The position numbers and the translations under genes are program-made. The notes under the pieces were generated by a model. That model had not been told where the DNA came from. It ran no database searches and saw only the letters and a list, made by a program, of their open reading frames with translations. Positions 39,768-50,101 of a stretch of DNA of 64,000 nucleotides are shown here, one piece after another. Source of the DNA: Halomonas chromatireducens (GTDB lineage: Bacteria; Pseudomonadota; Gammaproteobacteria; Pseudomonadales; Halomonadaceae); contig NZ_CP014226.1 in NCBI RefSeq assembly GCF_001545155.1, positions 3,715,481 through 3,779,480 of the forward strand, read 5' to 3'. Numbering within the stretch: position 1 is the stretch's first letter; every line of letters starts with the position of its first letter.

Positions 39768-41018
39768 ATGACTGAACTGGCAGAGTTGAGTTACGCGCTC
39801 GACACCTTCTACTTCCTGATCTGTGGCGTGCTCGTGATGTGGATGGCCGCGGGCTTCTCGATGCTCGAGGCCGGCCTGGTGCGCTCCAAGAACACCGCCG
39901 AGATCCTGACCAAGAACATCGCGCTGTTCGCCATCGCCTGCACCATGTACCTGCTGGTGGGCTATAGCATCATGTACTCGGGCAATGAAGGCGGCATCCT
40001 GCCCAACCTCGGCTTCCTGATCGGCGGCGAGAACAGCGTGGCGGCCGTCACCGCCGGGGGCGACGATGCACCCTACTATTCGATGCGCGCCGACTTCTTC
40101 TTCCAGGTGGTGTTCGTGGCAACCGCCATGTCCATCGTCTCCGGCGCCGTCGCCGAACGCATGAAGCTGTGGGCCTTCCTCGCCTTCGCCGTGGTGATGA
40201 CCGGCGTCATCTACCCGGTCTCGGGCTACTGGACCTGGGGCGAAGGCTGGCTGGACGCCATGGGCTTCTCCGACTTCGCCGGCTCCGGCATCGTGCATCT
40301 GGCCGGTGCCGCCGCGGCCCTGGCCGGGGTGCTGGTTCTCGGTCCTCGCAAGGGCAAGTACGGCAAGGACGGCAGCATCCACGCCATCCCCGGTGCCAAC
40401 CTTCCGCTGGCCACACTGGGTACCTTCATCCTGTGGATGGGCTGGTTCGGCTTCAACGGCGGCTCGGAGCTGAAGCTCTCGGACGTGGTCTCTGCCAACA
40501 ACGTGGCCCAGGTTCTGGTCAACACCAATGCCGCCGCTGCCGGTGGGGTGATCACTGCCCTGATCCTCGCCAAGGTGTGGTTCCGCAAGGCCGACCTGAC
40601 CATGGCCCTCAACGGCGCCCTGGCCGGCCTGGTGGCCATCACTGCCGAGCCACTGGAGCCGACGGCGCTGGGCGCCACCCTGATCGGTGCCGTGGGCGGC
40701 GCCATCGTCGTGGCCGCCATCGTCGGCCTCGACAAGCTGAAGATCGATGACCCTGTCGGTGCCATCTCGGTTCACGGTGTCGTCGGAATCTGGGGCCTGC
40801 TGGCCGTACCGCTCACCAACGGCGACGCGAGCTTCGGCCCGCAGATCATCGGCGGCCTGTCCATCTTCCTCTGGGTCTTCCTTGCCAGCCTGGCTGTCTG
40901 GCTGATACTCAAGGCCGTCATGGGCATTCGGGTCAGCGAGGAAGAAGAGTACGAGGGCGTCGACATTGCCGAGTGCGGCATGGAGGCCTACCCCGAGTTC
41001 AGCGTCGCCAACAAGTAA
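39768..41018 (+). CDS. amtB: Ammonium transporter AmtB
   Basis: 416 residues, eleven membrane helices. FYFLICGVLVMWMAAGFSMLEAGLVRSKN opens the Amt core. The conserved signature D-F-A-G-S-G-I-V-H-L (about 166-175) contains the first pore histidine. The C-terminal cytoplasmic tail (GIRVSEEEEYEGVDIAECGMEAYPE) is the PII contact. It lacks an obvious cleavable signal, as in shorter Amt proteins. Followed by a terminator. Confidence 0.95.
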   Translation: MTELAELSYALDTFYFLICGVLVMWMAAGFSMLEAGLVRSKNTAEILTKNIALFAIACTMYLLVGYSIMYSGNEGGILPNLGFLIGGENSVAAVTAGGDDAPYYSMRADFFFQVVFVATAMSIVSGAVAERMKLWAFLAFAVVMTGVIYPVSGYWTWGEGWLDAMGFSDFAGSGIVHLAGAAAALAGVLVLGPRKGKYGKDGSIHAIPGANLPLATLGTFILWMGWFGFNGGSELKLSDVVSANNVAQVLVNTNAAAAGGVITALILAKVWFRKADLTMALNGALAGLVAITAEPLEPTALGATLIGAVGGAIVVAAIVGLDKLKIDDPVGAISVHGVVGIWGLLAVPLTNGDASFGPQIIGGLSIFLWVFLASLAVWLILKAVMGIRVSEEEEYEGVDIAECGMEAYPEFSVANK

Positions 41019-41053
41019 CGACGCAGACCCCGTGAGCTGGCGTGCTCCACCTG

Positions 41054-41077
41054 GCCCCCTTCCGAGGGGGCTTTTTT
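41054..41077 (+). terminator. Terminator after amtB
   Basis: GCCCCCT/AGGGGGC stem (7 bp) with a TCCG loop and six Ts. It separates amtB from the second PII gene 98 nt downstream, which therefore needs its own promoter or read-through. Confidence 0.9.
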
Positions 41078-41105
41078 ATTCCCGCTCGTCGCGGTGTATG
41101 CTTGA

Positions 41106-41513
<408 letters not shown>

Positions 41514-41556
41514 TCAGAGAAAATAGGCGGCGCCGAACCAAAAAGGATCTTCACAC

Positions 41557-41801
41557 TTTGGCGTGAAATGGCAAGGGAAGTCATGGCCGCGCTGTAGGAG
41601 TATCTTCAGATCACGACTGGAGGCCGAAGGACTCCCGGCGGCGTTACCGATGGTCGCGGTTATTGCCAGCGCGGCAGCCTCCGCCGGGCGCCTATCGGCG
41701 CCAGTCGCGATGGGAACCAGCGCTCCAACAAGGAGCGCCTGCGTCGCTGTCGTCGAGCCCCCTTCCGCAATGCAGCCTATGCAGAGCAAGTTCACGCCAA
41801 A
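41557..41801. repeat. REP-like copy framed by an 11-bp inverted repeat
   Basis: TTTGGCGTGAA (41557-41567) and TTCACGCCAAA (41791-41801) flank a 245-bp stretch. It contains one A module (CGACTGG 41614 to CCAGTCGC 41708), a linker hairpin ATCT-tc-AGAT at 41602-41611 and a half B module (CTCCAACA 41723). There is no gene in this 347-bp convergent gap (41514-41860). Confidence 0.6.
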
Positions 41802-41816
41802 AATGCGATGAACGAG

Positions 41817-41847
41817 AAAAAACCACCTGTCTGCACAGGTGGTTTTT
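41817..41847. terminator. Bidirectional terminator between PII gene and fpr
   Basis: AACCACCTGT/ACAGGTGGTT stem (10 bp) with a CTGC loop, A-run on the left and T-run on the right. It can stop transcripts from both converging genes. Confidence 0.9.
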
Positions 41848-41860
41848 CCGTCGGTGGGAT

Positions 41861-42637
41861 TTACTTCTCGACGAAGGCCCGCTCGATCACGTAATCGCCG
41901 GGCTCGCCCATGCGTGGCGAGATATTGAACCCCAGGTCGTCGAGCAGGGCGCTGGTCTCGTCGAGCATCGCCGGGCTGCCGCAGATCATGGCCCGATCCT
42001 GCTTGGGGTCCATCTGGGGCAGGCCGGTATCCTCGGCCAGCTTGCCGCTGCGGATATGGTCGGTCAGTCGCCCCATGGTGTGGAACTCCTCACGGGTCAC
42101 AGTGGGGTAGTAGACCAGCTTCTCGCTGATCTCGTCGCCCAGGTACTCGTGGGCCGGCAGCTCATTCTGGATGAAGTCGGCATAGGCGAGCTCGCTCACG
42201 CTGCGCACGCCGTGAACCAGCACGATCTTCTCGTAGCGCTCGTAGGCCTCGGGATCCTGGATCAGGCTCATGAACGGCGCCAGGCCGGTGCCGGTGGAGA
42301 GCAGGTAGAGGTTGCGGCCCGGCAGCAGGTCGTCAGTCACCAGGGTACCGGTCGGTTTGCGGCTGACCATGATCTGGTCGCCCACCTTGAGGTGCTGCAG
42401 CCGCGATGTCAGCGGACCATCGGGGACCTTGATGCTGAAGAACTCCAGGTGATCCTCATAGTTCGGGCTGGCAATGGAATAGGCTCTCATCAGCGGCTTG
42501 CCGTTCACTTCCAGGCCAATCATGACGAACTGACCGTTCTTGAAGCGCAGGCTGCGCTCGCGGGTGGTGCGGAAACTGAATAGCGTATCGTTCCAGTGGT
42601 GGACGCTAAGAACCTCTTCCAGGGCAAACTTGCTCAC
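41861..42637 (-). CDS. fpr: Ferredoxin/flavodoxin--NADP+ reductase
   Basis: 258 residues, FAD/NADP reductase fold. RAYSIASPNYEDHLEFFSIKVPDGPLTSRLQ binds FAD, LLSTGTGLAPFMS is the NADP loop, and the C-terminus is RAFVEK. The start is GTG at 42637: AAGGAG is six nt upstream and the length then equals Pseudomonas FprA (258). An upstream in-frame ATG at 42667 has no comparable site and would add 10 residues. It reduces ferredoxin for Fe-S and antioxidant work and is divergent from a finR-like regulator. Confidence 0.93.
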   Translation of the reverse strand: MSKFALEEVLSVHHWNDTLFSFRTTRERSLRFKNGQFVMIGLEVNGKPLMRAYSIASPNYEDHLEFFSIKVPDGPLTSRLQHLKVGDQIMVSRKPTGTLVTDDLLPGRNLYLLSTGTGLAPFMSLIQDPEAYERYEKIVLVHGVRSVSELAYADFIQNELPAHEYLGDEISEKLVYYPTVTREEFHTMGRLTDHIRSGKLAEDTGLPQMDPKQDRAMICGSPAMLDETSALLDDLGFNISPRMGEPGDYVIERAFVEK

Positions 42638-42783
42638 GACCGGCTCCTTGATATTCCATTGACGCATAACAGCGCCCCTTCAACTTTGATACTAATTCTA
42701 AGCGCTGGCAGCATATCTGTTAAATGGGTAGTTTGGATAAAGCATATCTATAATGTAAATATACCACTGCCCGGAGAGATGCC

Positions 42784-43710
42784 ATGCGCTACACCCTGCG
42801 CCAACTGGAAGTGTTCGTCGCCGTCGCCCAGCACGAGAGCGTCTCCCACGCAGCCAGGGTACTGTCGCTATCTCAGGCGGCGGCCAGCACGGCGCTCTCG
42901 GAGCTCGAGCGGCAGTTCGATTGCCAGCTGCTCGACCGTATCGGCAAGCGCCTGAAGCTAAATGCGCTGGGCTTCCAACTGCTGCCCAAGGCCGTGGCCC
43001 TGCTCGACCGGGCCGAGGAAGTCGAGGAACTGCTGCGCGGCCAGCGCGGCGTCGGCTCGCTGGACGTGGGGGCAACGCTGACGATCGGCAACTACCTCGC
43101 CACGCTGCTGATCAGCGATTTCATGCAGCGCCATCCCGACAGCCGGGTACGGCTGCAGGTGCGCAATACCAGTGCCATTATCGAGCGGATCGTGCATCAC
43201 GAACTTGACCTGGGTCTGATCGAGGGCGATTGCCAGCATGAGGACGTGGTGATGCAGCCCTGGGTGGAGGACGAGCTGGCCGTCTTCTGCTCACCTCGTC
43301 ATCCGCTGGCCAATGTCGGCGAGGTGGACATGGACAAGCTGCTGCGTGCCGACTGGATCATGCGCGAGCAGGGCTCCGGCACGCGGCTGACGCTGGAACA
43401 TGCCACCCGCCATCGGCGCGGCCGCTTCAACATCCTGCTGGAGCTGGAGCATACCGAGGGGATCAAGCGAGCGGTGGAGTCGGGTCTGGGTATCGGCTGT
43501 GTATCGAAGCTGGCCCTGCGCGATGCCTTTCGCCGCGGCAGCCTGGTGCCGATCCCCACGCCGGAGCTGGACCTGAGCCGCCAGTTCGCCTTCATCTGGC
43601 ACCGCCACAAGTACCTCGCCACCGGCATGCGCGAATTCCTGCGGCTGTGCCGACAGATGACCGAAGGGATTCAGCGCAGCGACGAAATCGGCCTGCCGCC
43701 GGTGCCCTGA
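42784..43710 (+). CDS. LysR-type regulator, probable FinR homologue
   Basis: 308 residues. N-terminal HTH (about 3-60, RQLEVFVAVAQHESVSHAARVLSLSQAAASTALSELE). C-terminal effector domain with MREQGSGTRLTLEHA and GIGCVSKLALRD. In Pseudomonas a LysR protein of this type (FinR) is encoded divergently from fprA and induces it under superoxide. The same arrangement here (146-bp gap) supports that role by synteny. A generic LysR ligand role is the alternative. Confidence 0.82.
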   Translation: MRYTLRQLEVFVAVAQHESVSHAARVLSLSQAAASTALSELERQFDCQLLDRIGKRLKLNALGFQLLPKAVALLDRAEEVEELLRGQRGVGSLDVGATLTIGNYLATLLISDFMQRHPDSRVRLQVRNTSAIIERIVHHELDLGLIEGDCQHEDVVMQPWVEDELAVFCSPRHPLANVGEVDMDKLLRADWIMREQGSGTRLTLEHATRHRRGRFNILLELEHTEGIKRAVESGLGIGCVSKLALRDAFRRGSLVPIPTPELDLSRQFAFIWHRHKYLATGMREFLRLCRQMTEGIQRSDEIGLPPVP

Positions 43711-43731
43711 CCCCTCCCGCCAGGCACGCCG

Positions 43732-45792
43732 TCACTGGCGCAGCTTGAAGCCTCCGATCACGCCGGCAAGCCGGTCCGCCTCGTCGCTCAGCCGCTCGGC
43801 GGCGGTGGTCGACTCCTCGACCATGGCGGCATTCTGCTGGGTCATGCGGTCCAGGTCCGCCACGGCCACGCTGACCTGGCTGATGCCGTCGCTCTGCTCA
43901 CTGGCCGCCACGCTGATCTCGCCCAGCATGCTGGCCACACGGTTTACGCTGGCGACCAGTTCGCCCATGGTGGCCCCCGCCTGTCCGACCAGCTCCGTAC
44001 CGGCGGCCACCCGCTGGCCGGAGGCCTGGATCAGCCCCCTGATGTCCCGCGACGCCTCGGCGCTGCGGGTCGCCAGCTGGCGTACCTCGCCGGCCACCAC
44101 GGCAAAGCCGCGGCCATGCTCACCGGCTCGTGCCGCCTCGACGGAAGCGTTGAGCGCCAGCAGGTTGGTCTGGAAGGCGATGCCATCGATGACCTTGACG
44201 ATATCGCCGATCTGCCGCGACGCGTCGCTGATGTCGTCCATGGTACTGACTACCTGGCTCACCGCCTCGCCCGACTGCTGCGCCACCTGAGCGGCCGACT
44301 TCGACAGGGCGTTGGCTTCCCGTGACGAGGCAGAGGTATGTTCGACGGTACTCGAGATCTCCTCCATGGAAGCGGAGGTCTGCTGGAGGCTGGCGGCCGC
44401 CTGCTCGGTGCGCCGCGAAAGGTCCTCCCCACCCATGGCGATCTCGTTGGCCGCAAGGCGAACCGACTCGCTGCTGTCACGCACATCGATCAGCACATCA
44501 TGCACCTTGTCGACGAAGGCATTGAACTGCGCTGCCAGCTCGGCACCTTCGTCACGTCCCTTAACGGGCAGCCGCTGGGTGAGGTCGCCATTGCCGGTGG
44601 CGATCCCGCGCATGCGATCGGCGAGCAGGCGCAGCGGCCGCGAGACCCGACCGCCGACTATCCACAGCGCCGCCATGCCCAGGGCCGCCAGCAACAGACC
44701 CACCAGGCTCATGCCCAGGGTGTCGGTACGCCGTTGATCGTCGAGCAGATTCTGCAGGGCCGTCAGGTCACCCATCACTGCCTGCTCCGGCAGTCGGACC
44801 ATCAGCACCCAGGGTGTCTCGCTCGCGCCGATGGTGAAGGGCTGATAGCGCTCGATCATGCCATTGCGAAACACGCTGGCCGTGACTTCCTCATCGCGGG
44901 CCTGATTCACCGAGGCCAGGATGTCCGCTCCCAGCGCATCGCTGGCCGGCATACCCAGTCGCTCGGCATCGGCGGTATAGGCGGCCAGACCGCCCTGGCC
45001 GGCGATCAGCGCCAGCTCGCCGGCACCGTCATAGAGAGACTGGTTGGCCTCAAGCAACAGCGCCTGGATGAAGTCGAGCGCCAGATCGACCCCGGCAACG
45101 CCGCGAAACTCACCGTCGACCAGAATCGGCACGTTGAAGGAAGTAACCATCAGCATCTCACCGCCGAAGTCGTAGGGCGCCGGGTCGATGATGCAGGGTG
45201 CCAGGGTCTCCCGCGGGCAGAGGTAGTACTCGCCTTCGCGAACACCGCTGCCCAGCAGAGTGTCACTCTCCATGGTGTCGCCCAGTGGGAGTACTTCCAC
45301 GCTTCCGCTGTCGGTGCGGTACCACCAGGGCATGAAACGCCCCGAGCCATCGTATCCCTCCGCCTCGCCCAGGTCGGCATGCAGGTCGTCTCTACCGAAG
45401 GCGTCGGGCTCCCAGCCGATGAAGGCGTCCAGTAGCGAGGGGTTTTCGACAACGGTCTGGCGCACCAGGTTGGAGAGCTCGCGACGGCTCATGGACAGGG
45501 CCAGGCGTCCGCTATCGTCGCGCTGTCCCATCATTGCATTGGCAGTTGCCAGCTGGGTAGCCAGGGTCAAGGCATGCTCGAGCTCTCGCTGAATGCGGCC
45601 CGCCTCGGCATCCGCCAGCACCGCCAGTCGCTCATCAATGGCCCCCTCGAGCAATCCTCGGGTGTGGTTCTCGACGATCACCTGGGTGCGGGAGGAGGAG
45701 AACAGGCTATAGACGACCAGGGCCGCCACCACTGCCAGCAAGCAGGGGCCTGCCAGCAGAACCACATACTGGCGGATCGATTTGAGGTGCAT
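43732..45792 (-). CDS. Methyl-accepting chemotaxis protein with dCache-like sensor
   Basis: 686 residues. First membrane helix about 10-30, a periplasmic dCache-type domain about 40-340 ([52 protein letters not shown]), second helix about 360-380, HAMP about 383-435 ([25 protein letters not shown]), then the signalling domain with the hairpin tip [23 protein letters not shown]. It should bind small ligands such as amino acids; ligand unknown. Stand-alone gene, facing the LysR gene. Confidence 0.93.
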   Translation of the reverse strand: MHLKSIRQYVVLLAGPCLLAVVAALVVYSLFSSSRTQVIVENHTRGLLEGAIDERLAVLADAEAGRIQRELEHALTLATQLATANAMMGQRDDSGRLALSMSRRELSNLVRQTVVENPSLLDAFIGWEPDAFGRDDLHADLGEAEGYDGSGRFMPWWYRTDSGSVEVLPLGDTMESDTLLGSGVREGEYYLCPRETLAPCIIDPAPYDFGGEMLMVTSFNVPILVDGEFRGVAGVDLALDFIQALLLEANQSLYDGAGELALIAGQGGLAAYTADAERLGMPASDALGADILASVNQARDEEVTASVFRNGMIERYQPFTIGASETPWVLMVRLPEQAVMGDLTALQNLLDDQRRTDTLGMSLVGLLLAALGMAALWIVGGRVSRPLRLLADRMRGIATGNGDLTQRLPVKGRDEGAELAAQFNAFVDKVHDVLIDVRDSSESVRLAANEIAMGGEDLSRRTEQAAASLQQTSASMEEISSTVEHTSASSREANALSKSAAQVAQQSGEAVSQVVSTMDDISDASRQIGDIVKVIDGIAFQTNLLALNASVEAARAGEHGRGFAVVAGEVRQLATRSAEASRDIRGLIQASGQRVAAGTELVGQAGATMGELVASVNRVASMLGEISVAASEQSDGISQVSVAVADLDRMTQQNAAMVEESTTAAERLSDEADRLAGVIGGFKLRQ

Positions 45793-45900
45793 GGGCGCTC
45801 TCGCTGAGTAAGGATAAGCTCGGCGGCATCAAACCGCGGCTGTGCCTTCCTTGATATCGGCAAGAGCGCCCGACTCTTGAGGTGTAACGGGCGTATGCGA

Positions 45901-46329
45901 TCAGCGCATGTCGCTGACCGCTTGCTGAATGCTCTCCAAATCGGATTTGCTCAAGTCTTTGGCAAGGGTATGAATGACCAGCTTGCGGGTGGGGGCATCC
46001 AGCTCTTCACGCAGTAGGCCGAGAAACTTGGGAGGCGCCACGAGAATCAGCTTGTCCATGAGATTCTCGACACGAGCGCGATAGATCCGCTCGGCTACCT
46101 GCTTGGCAAAGAGCTGGTCTTCGTGCTCGGAGGCGATGTCCTCCCGATAAGAGGAGCGTGACCCGGGTCCTCTGGATTCCTGCACGTCGGCACCGCCATC
46201 GGTCACCAGATCGCCCTCATGCAGCCTCCCTGCAGGATGCACGAGACTTTCCTTCTCCTGCAGCTTGAGGGCGTCGCGTGTAAAGACACGCGCCCGTGCT
46301 GCATCGGCCACCACGATATACGTTGTCAT
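45901..46329 (-). CDS. Host_attach family protein (PF10116 type)
   Basis: 142 residues starting MTTYIVVADAARARVFT after AGGAGAGG. Central ASEHEDQLFAKQVAERIYRAR and PPKFLGLLREEL match the family. No signal or membrane segment. Members were first linked to attachment in Agrobacterium, but most have no shown role. Located between a chemoreceptor and the phn-type transporter. Confidence 0.75.
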   Translation of the reverse strand: MTTYIVVADAARARVFTRDALKLQEKESLVHPAGRLHEGDLVTDGGADVQESRGPGSRSSYREDIASEHEDQLFAKQVAERIYRARVENLMDKLILVAPPKFLGLLREELDAPTRKLVIHTLAKDLSKSDLESIQQAVSDMR

Positions 46330-46434
46330 AGCCTCTCCTTGATACGGATTGACGGAAGGGCACGCCATGGGACGATGCCCCGCCTTCCCCTTCAACATGG
46401 CAAGGTGGCTTCCCGGGGTCAAACCCAGCCACGT

Positions 46435-47244
46435 CTAGATGACCTTGCGCCGCAGAATGCTGGTAATGGCTTCACCGATCAGTACCAGGATGACAATGGC
46501 AATCAGTATGGTGGCCACGGTGGGCCAGGCGAAGGTGTCGATGGAACCCTGCAGAAGTACCCCGATACCACCGGCGCCCACCAGCCCCAGCACCGTGGAC
46601 TCACGGATGTTGATGTCCCAGCGCAGTATGACGATGGCGAAGAAGGCGGGCATCACCTGGGGCACGACGGCATAGGCAATCACCTTGAGCTTGGAGGCAC
46701 CAGTGGCCTCCATGGCCTCCACCGGACGACGATCGATCTCCTCGATCGCCTCGCCCATCAGCTTGCCGATGAAACCGATGGAGCGGAACATGATCGCCAG
46801 GATCCCCGCCAGCACACCGGGGCCGAAGATCGCCACGAAGAGCAGCGCCCAGATGATGGTGTTCACCGAACGGCTGGAGACCAGAATGAAGCGCCCCAGC
46901 CACAGGCAGGCGCGGTTCGGCGTGGTGTTCTGGGCGGCGATGTAGGAGACCGGCAGGGCGATGAAGATCGTCAGCATCGTCGCCAGCGTAGCGATATGCA
47001 CCGTCTCGATCATGGCGCCGATGATCTGCTCCAGCCGCCGCGGGTCCGGCGGCCACATCCGCGCACCGAGGCTCGAGATCTGGTTGGGCGCATCCCACAC
47101 CCACGGCCAGAAGATGTCGATATCGCGAACCGCCCAGTAGACCACCATCACGGTCACCAGCAGCACGGCATAGCGGATCAGGCGCTCCTTGCGGTCATAG
47201 CGATGCCAGATACGAGCGGCGAGGGCGTCGGTTTGATCTACCAT
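46435..47244 (-). CDS. phnE: Phosphonate-type ABC permease, second copy
   Basis: 269 residues, six membrane helices. EAA loop EAIEEIDRRPVEAMEATGASKLKVIAYAVVPQVMP. Last gene of the cluster phnD-C-E-E. It overlaps the preceding permease gene by 7 bp. Two permease genes are expected where the transporter is a heterodimer. Confidence 0.9.
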   Translation of the reverse strand: MVDQTDALAARIWHRYDRKERLIRYAVLLVTVMVVYWAVRDIDIFWPWVWDAPNQISSLGARMWPPDPRRLEQIIGAMIETVHIATLATMLTIFIALPVSYIAAQNTTPNRACLWLGRFILVSSRSVNTIIWALLFVAIFGPGVLAGILAIMFRSIGFIGKLMGEAIEEIDRRPVEAMEATGASKLKVIAYAVVPQVMPAFFAIVILRWDINIRESTVLGLVGAGGIGVLLQGSIDTFAWPTVATILIAIVILVLIGEAITSILRRKVI

Positions 47245-48056
47245 ATCTTTTTCCTCACCCAGCCGCTAATGCCCTCACTGACCAGGATCACCGCAATAAT
47301 GATCAACAGGATAGCGAAGGCGAAGTCGTAGTCGTATCGTCCGAAGGCGTTCATCAAGGTGCCACCGATTCCCCCGGCGCCAACGATCCCCACCACGGCC
47401 GAGGCTCGCAGGTTACTGTCGAGCTGGTACATGGAAAGCCCCACCTGGCGCGGCAGGATCTGGGGGAAGACGGCGTAGACCAGAATCGAGAAATAGCCCG
47501 CGCCGGTCGCCTTCATCGCCTCGACCTGCCCCCAGTCGATCTCTTCTATCTCTTCCGCCAGCAGCTTGCCGACGAAACCGATGGAGTAGAGAGTCAGGGT
47601 CAGCACGCCCGCCAAGGGACCGAACCCCACCGCCGCCACGAACAGGATGGCGACGATCACTGGATGAAAGCTGCGCGAGATGATGATTACCGCACGGCCG
47701 AACAGATAGATCGGCAGCGGCGCAATGTTTCGTGCTGCCATCACCGCGAAGGGAATCGACAGCGCAACCCCCAGCAGGGTTGCCAGGATGGCGATCTGGA
47801 AGCTCTCCTTGAACCCGGTGAGCAGCAGGCCCCCACGCTCGAAGCTGGGCGGGAAGCCGCTGCCGAAGATCCTTGCCGCCCTCGGCAAGCCCTCGGCGAT
47901 GCGCGTCCAGTTGAACGGCAGGCTGCCGAAGGCCCAGATCAGATAGACCAGCACCACTAGCCACAGGCCATAGCGCAGGACCGGATTGGCGATGAAGGAA
48001 GGCTTGCGCCAGGTTCTGGGCCCCGGCGTCGTGCCGGGGGCGTCAGGTCTGGTCAT
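47238..48056 (-). CDS. phnE: Phosphonate-type ABC permease, first copy
   Basis: 272 residues from MTRPDAPGTTPG (48056). Six helices after a ~25-residue cytoplasmic start. EAA loop EEIEEIDWGQVEAMKATGAGYFSILVYAVFPQILP. It begins inside the last 14 bases of phnC. About 45% like the second permease by eye; both end on a charged tail. Confidence 0.9.
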   Translation of the reverse strand: MTRPDAPGTTPGPRTWRKPSFIANPVLRYGLWLVVLVYLIWAFGSLPFNWTRIAEGLPRAARIFGSGFPPSFERGGLLLTGFKESFQIAILATLLGVALSIPFAVMAARNIAPLPIYLFGRAVIIISRSFHPVIVAILFVAAVGFGPLAGVLTLTLYSIGFVGKLLAEEIEEIDWGQVEAMKATGAGYFSILVYAVFPQILPRQVGLSMYQLDSNLRASAVVGIVGAGGIGGTLMNAFGRYDYDFAFAILLIIIAVILVSEGISGWVRKKIW

Positions 48057-48849
48057 GAGGCACTCCCGATTGGGCCTTGTCGGGCTCGGCGGTGAGCTCC
48101 TCTTCCGGTGCCTCGATGCCACCATAGATAGCGTCAAGCGCATCCTTGGTGAAATCGCTCGGCGCCCCGTCAAATATCATCTTGCCATGGCGCAGGCCAA
48201 CGATACGTTCGGTATAGGTCTTCGCCTGGGCAACATTGTGGATGTTGATAAGCACCGGCAGCGACAGTTCGCTTGCCAGGCTCTGCAGCAGCTTCATGAT
48301 CTGTTCGGAGGTCCGGGGGTCAAGCGATGCTGTCGGCTCGTCGGCCAGCAGGATCTCGGGCTCCTGCATCAGCGCACGCACGACACCGACCCGCTGGCGT
48401 TCACCACCGGAAAGCTCGTCGGCACGCTTGTTGGCATAGTGAGCGATACCCACCCGCTCCATGAGCGTAAATGCCCGCTCGATATCCTCCTTGGGATAAC
48501 GCCTCGAGATGGCCTGGTAGAGGCTGACGTAGCCGAGCCGGCCCGCCAGCACATTCTCCATCACGGTCAGACGATCAATCAGGTTGAAACCCTGGAACAC
48601 CATGCCGATCTTACGCCGGGCCCGACGGAGAGCAGCCCCTCTCAGCTTGACCAGCTCATTGCCGTTTAGCCGGATCGAGCCCGAGGTCGGCTCCACCAGT
48701 CGGTTGATACAGCGCAGCATGGTGCTCTTGCCGGCCCCCGATGCGCCGACGATGGAGACCACGCTGCTACCCTCCACCACGAGATCCAATTCTTGCAGTA
48801 CCGGCTTGTCATGGCCGTAGCGCTTGACCAGCTTGGAGATCTCCAGCAT
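48043..48849 (-). CDS. phnC: Phosphonate-type ABC ATPase
   Basis: 268 residues. Walker A GASGAGKST, signature LSGGERQRVGVVRAL, Walker B ILLADEPTASLD, and switch His in LINIHNVAQAK. The C-terminus FDGAPSDF is typical of PhnC. It powers uptake through the two permeases. A GC-rich hairpin lies 29 nt upstream of its start. Confidence 0.92.
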   Translation of the reverse strand: MLEISKLVKRYGHDKPVLQELDLVVEGSSVVSIVGASGAGKSTMLRCINRLVEPTSGSIRLNGNELVKLRGAALRRARRKIGMVFQGFNLIDRLTVMENVLAGRLGYVSLYQAISRRYPKEDIERAFTLMERVGIAHYANKRADELSGGERQRVGVVRALMQEPEILLADEPTASLDPRTSEQIMKLLQSLASELSLPVLINIHNVAQAKTYTERIVGLRHGKMIFDGAPSDFTKDALDAIYGGIEAPEEELTAEPDKAQSGVPHDQT

Positions 48850-48867
48850 TCACCCACCTCGCTATGC

Positions 48868-48898
48868 AGAAAACCGACCCCCGGCCAGCGGCCGGGGG
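48868..48898 (-). terminator. Hairpin/attenuator between phnD and phnC
   Basis: CCCCCGGCC/GGCCGGGGG perfect 9-bp stem (48878-48898) with a 3-nt loop. On the minus strand it is followed by TCGGTTTT. A second palindrome AGACCCGCGGGTCT lies at 48919-48932. It should lower expression of phnC and the permease genes relative to the binding protein. Confidence 0.7.
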
Positions 48899-48940
48899 CT
48901 CACACCATCTTGGACAGGAGACCCGCGGGTCTGTCAGGGC

Positions 48941-49942
48941 TTACTCCTGGTCCAGGTCTTCGCGGGTGTAGCGCACGTCATTGGCTGCCTGGATAGTACG
49001 GATCACCTCCCAATGCTCCTGGTAGTTGATGGGCACGAACTTGTCGACGCCTTCGAACTCATCGCCCAGGGCAGTGCCGGCGAAGTCGAAGGTGAAGAAG
49101 GCCTCCTCGATCTTCTCGACCAGATCGGGATGCAGGTTGTGGGCATAATTATAGGAGGTGGTGGGGAAAGCATCGGTCTCGTAGATGATCTTGACGTCCT
49201 CTTCGTCATAGAGGCCGCGGGCAGCCATGCGCTCGACCACCTCCGAGGCCACCGGGGCGGCGTCGTAATCGCGGGCCACCACGCCGAGCATCGACTGGTC
49301 ATGGCTGCCGGAGTAGACCACCTCGTAGTCCTCGTCGGGAACGATGCCAAGATCGGGGAACAGGGCGCGGGGCGCAAGATTGCCCGAGTTGGAGGTGGGC
49401 GAGGTGTGCGCCACCCGCTTGCCCTTGAGGTCTTCAAGGTCGTCTATGCCGGAATCGACGTGGGTGTAGACCTGCAGGGTATAGCCAAACTGGCCGTCGT
49501 CGGAACCCATCAGGGCGAACGGTACCGCGCCGGCCAGGTTCACCGCAAAGGGCGTCGGCCCGGTGGAGAAACCGGCAATATGCAAGCGCCCGCTGCGCAT
49601 GGCCTCGACCTGGGCCGAGTTGGACTGCACGGCGAAGAAGCGCACGTTGCGTTCGGTCACCTCTTCGAGATGATCGATGAATGGCTGCCAGATGTCGGAG
49701 TAGATCGCCGGGTCCTCCACCGGGGTATAGGCGAAGATCAGCGTGTCGGGGTTGACCCACTCCGACTCATCGGCAGGCCGGTCGGCCACCATGTTGCCGT
49801 CTTCATCGCAGTAGAGATCGTCCAGGTCACCGCGCGGGCAGTCGGCGTGCGCCTGGGCCGAGATGAGCATGGCCAGGGGCAGCAGGGAAGAGATGGCCAG
49901 CGTGGCCAGGGGGTGCTTGTTCGTGGTGCTGTATGCTTTCAT
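48941..49942 (-). CDS. phnD: Phosphonate-type binding protein
   Basis: 333 residues, signal peptide of about 33 residues (SAQAHADC). TLIFAYTPVEDPAIYSDIWQPFIDHLEE and VNLAGAVPFALMGSDD fit the PhnD/SsuA-like fold with a pocket for an oxyanion head group. No C-P lyase, phosphonatase or phosphite oxidase gene is nearby, so the ligand (phosphonate, phosphite or related) is open. First gene of the cluster. Confidence 0.88.
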   Translation of the reverse strand: MKAYSTTNKHPLATLAISSLLPLAMLISAQAHADCPRGDLDDLYCDEDGNMVADRPADESEWVNPDTLIFAYTPVEDPAIYSDIWQPFIDHLEEVTERNVRFFAVQSNSAQVEAMRSGRLHIAGFSTGPTPFAVNLAGAVPFALMGSDDGQFGYTLQVYTHVDSGIDDLEDLKGKRVAHTSPTSNSGNLAPRALFPDLGIVPDEDYEVVYSGSHDQSMLGVVARDYDAAPVASEVVERMAARGLYDEEDVKIIYETDAFPTTSYNYAHNLHPDLVEKIEEAFFTFDFAGTALGDEFEGVDKFVPINYQEHWEVIRTIQAANDVRYTREDLDQE

Positions 49943-50085
49943 GGCGTGACTCACTTTGCGTGCGTTGTTATTGGGCGTTTGAGAGTGCTTCCATTGCACG
50001 AGCCAATGGGGCGGTCATATGATTGATCGAAATCGAACATATGAGCGCACGTGATGATCAATATCGAAACTAAGATCAATCTAGG

Positions 50086-50101
50086 TAGTATGACAATACT
50101 A
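50086..50101. promoter_or_regulatory. Operator-like TAGTAT-GACA-ATACTA before the phosphatase gene
   Basis: Perfect 6-bp arms ending on the A of the start codon at 50101. The 158-bp divergent gap to phnD also contains TCATATG and CATATGA (about 50010-50045), a wider inverted repeat. A regulator acting on both genes is possible. Confidence 0.4.
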
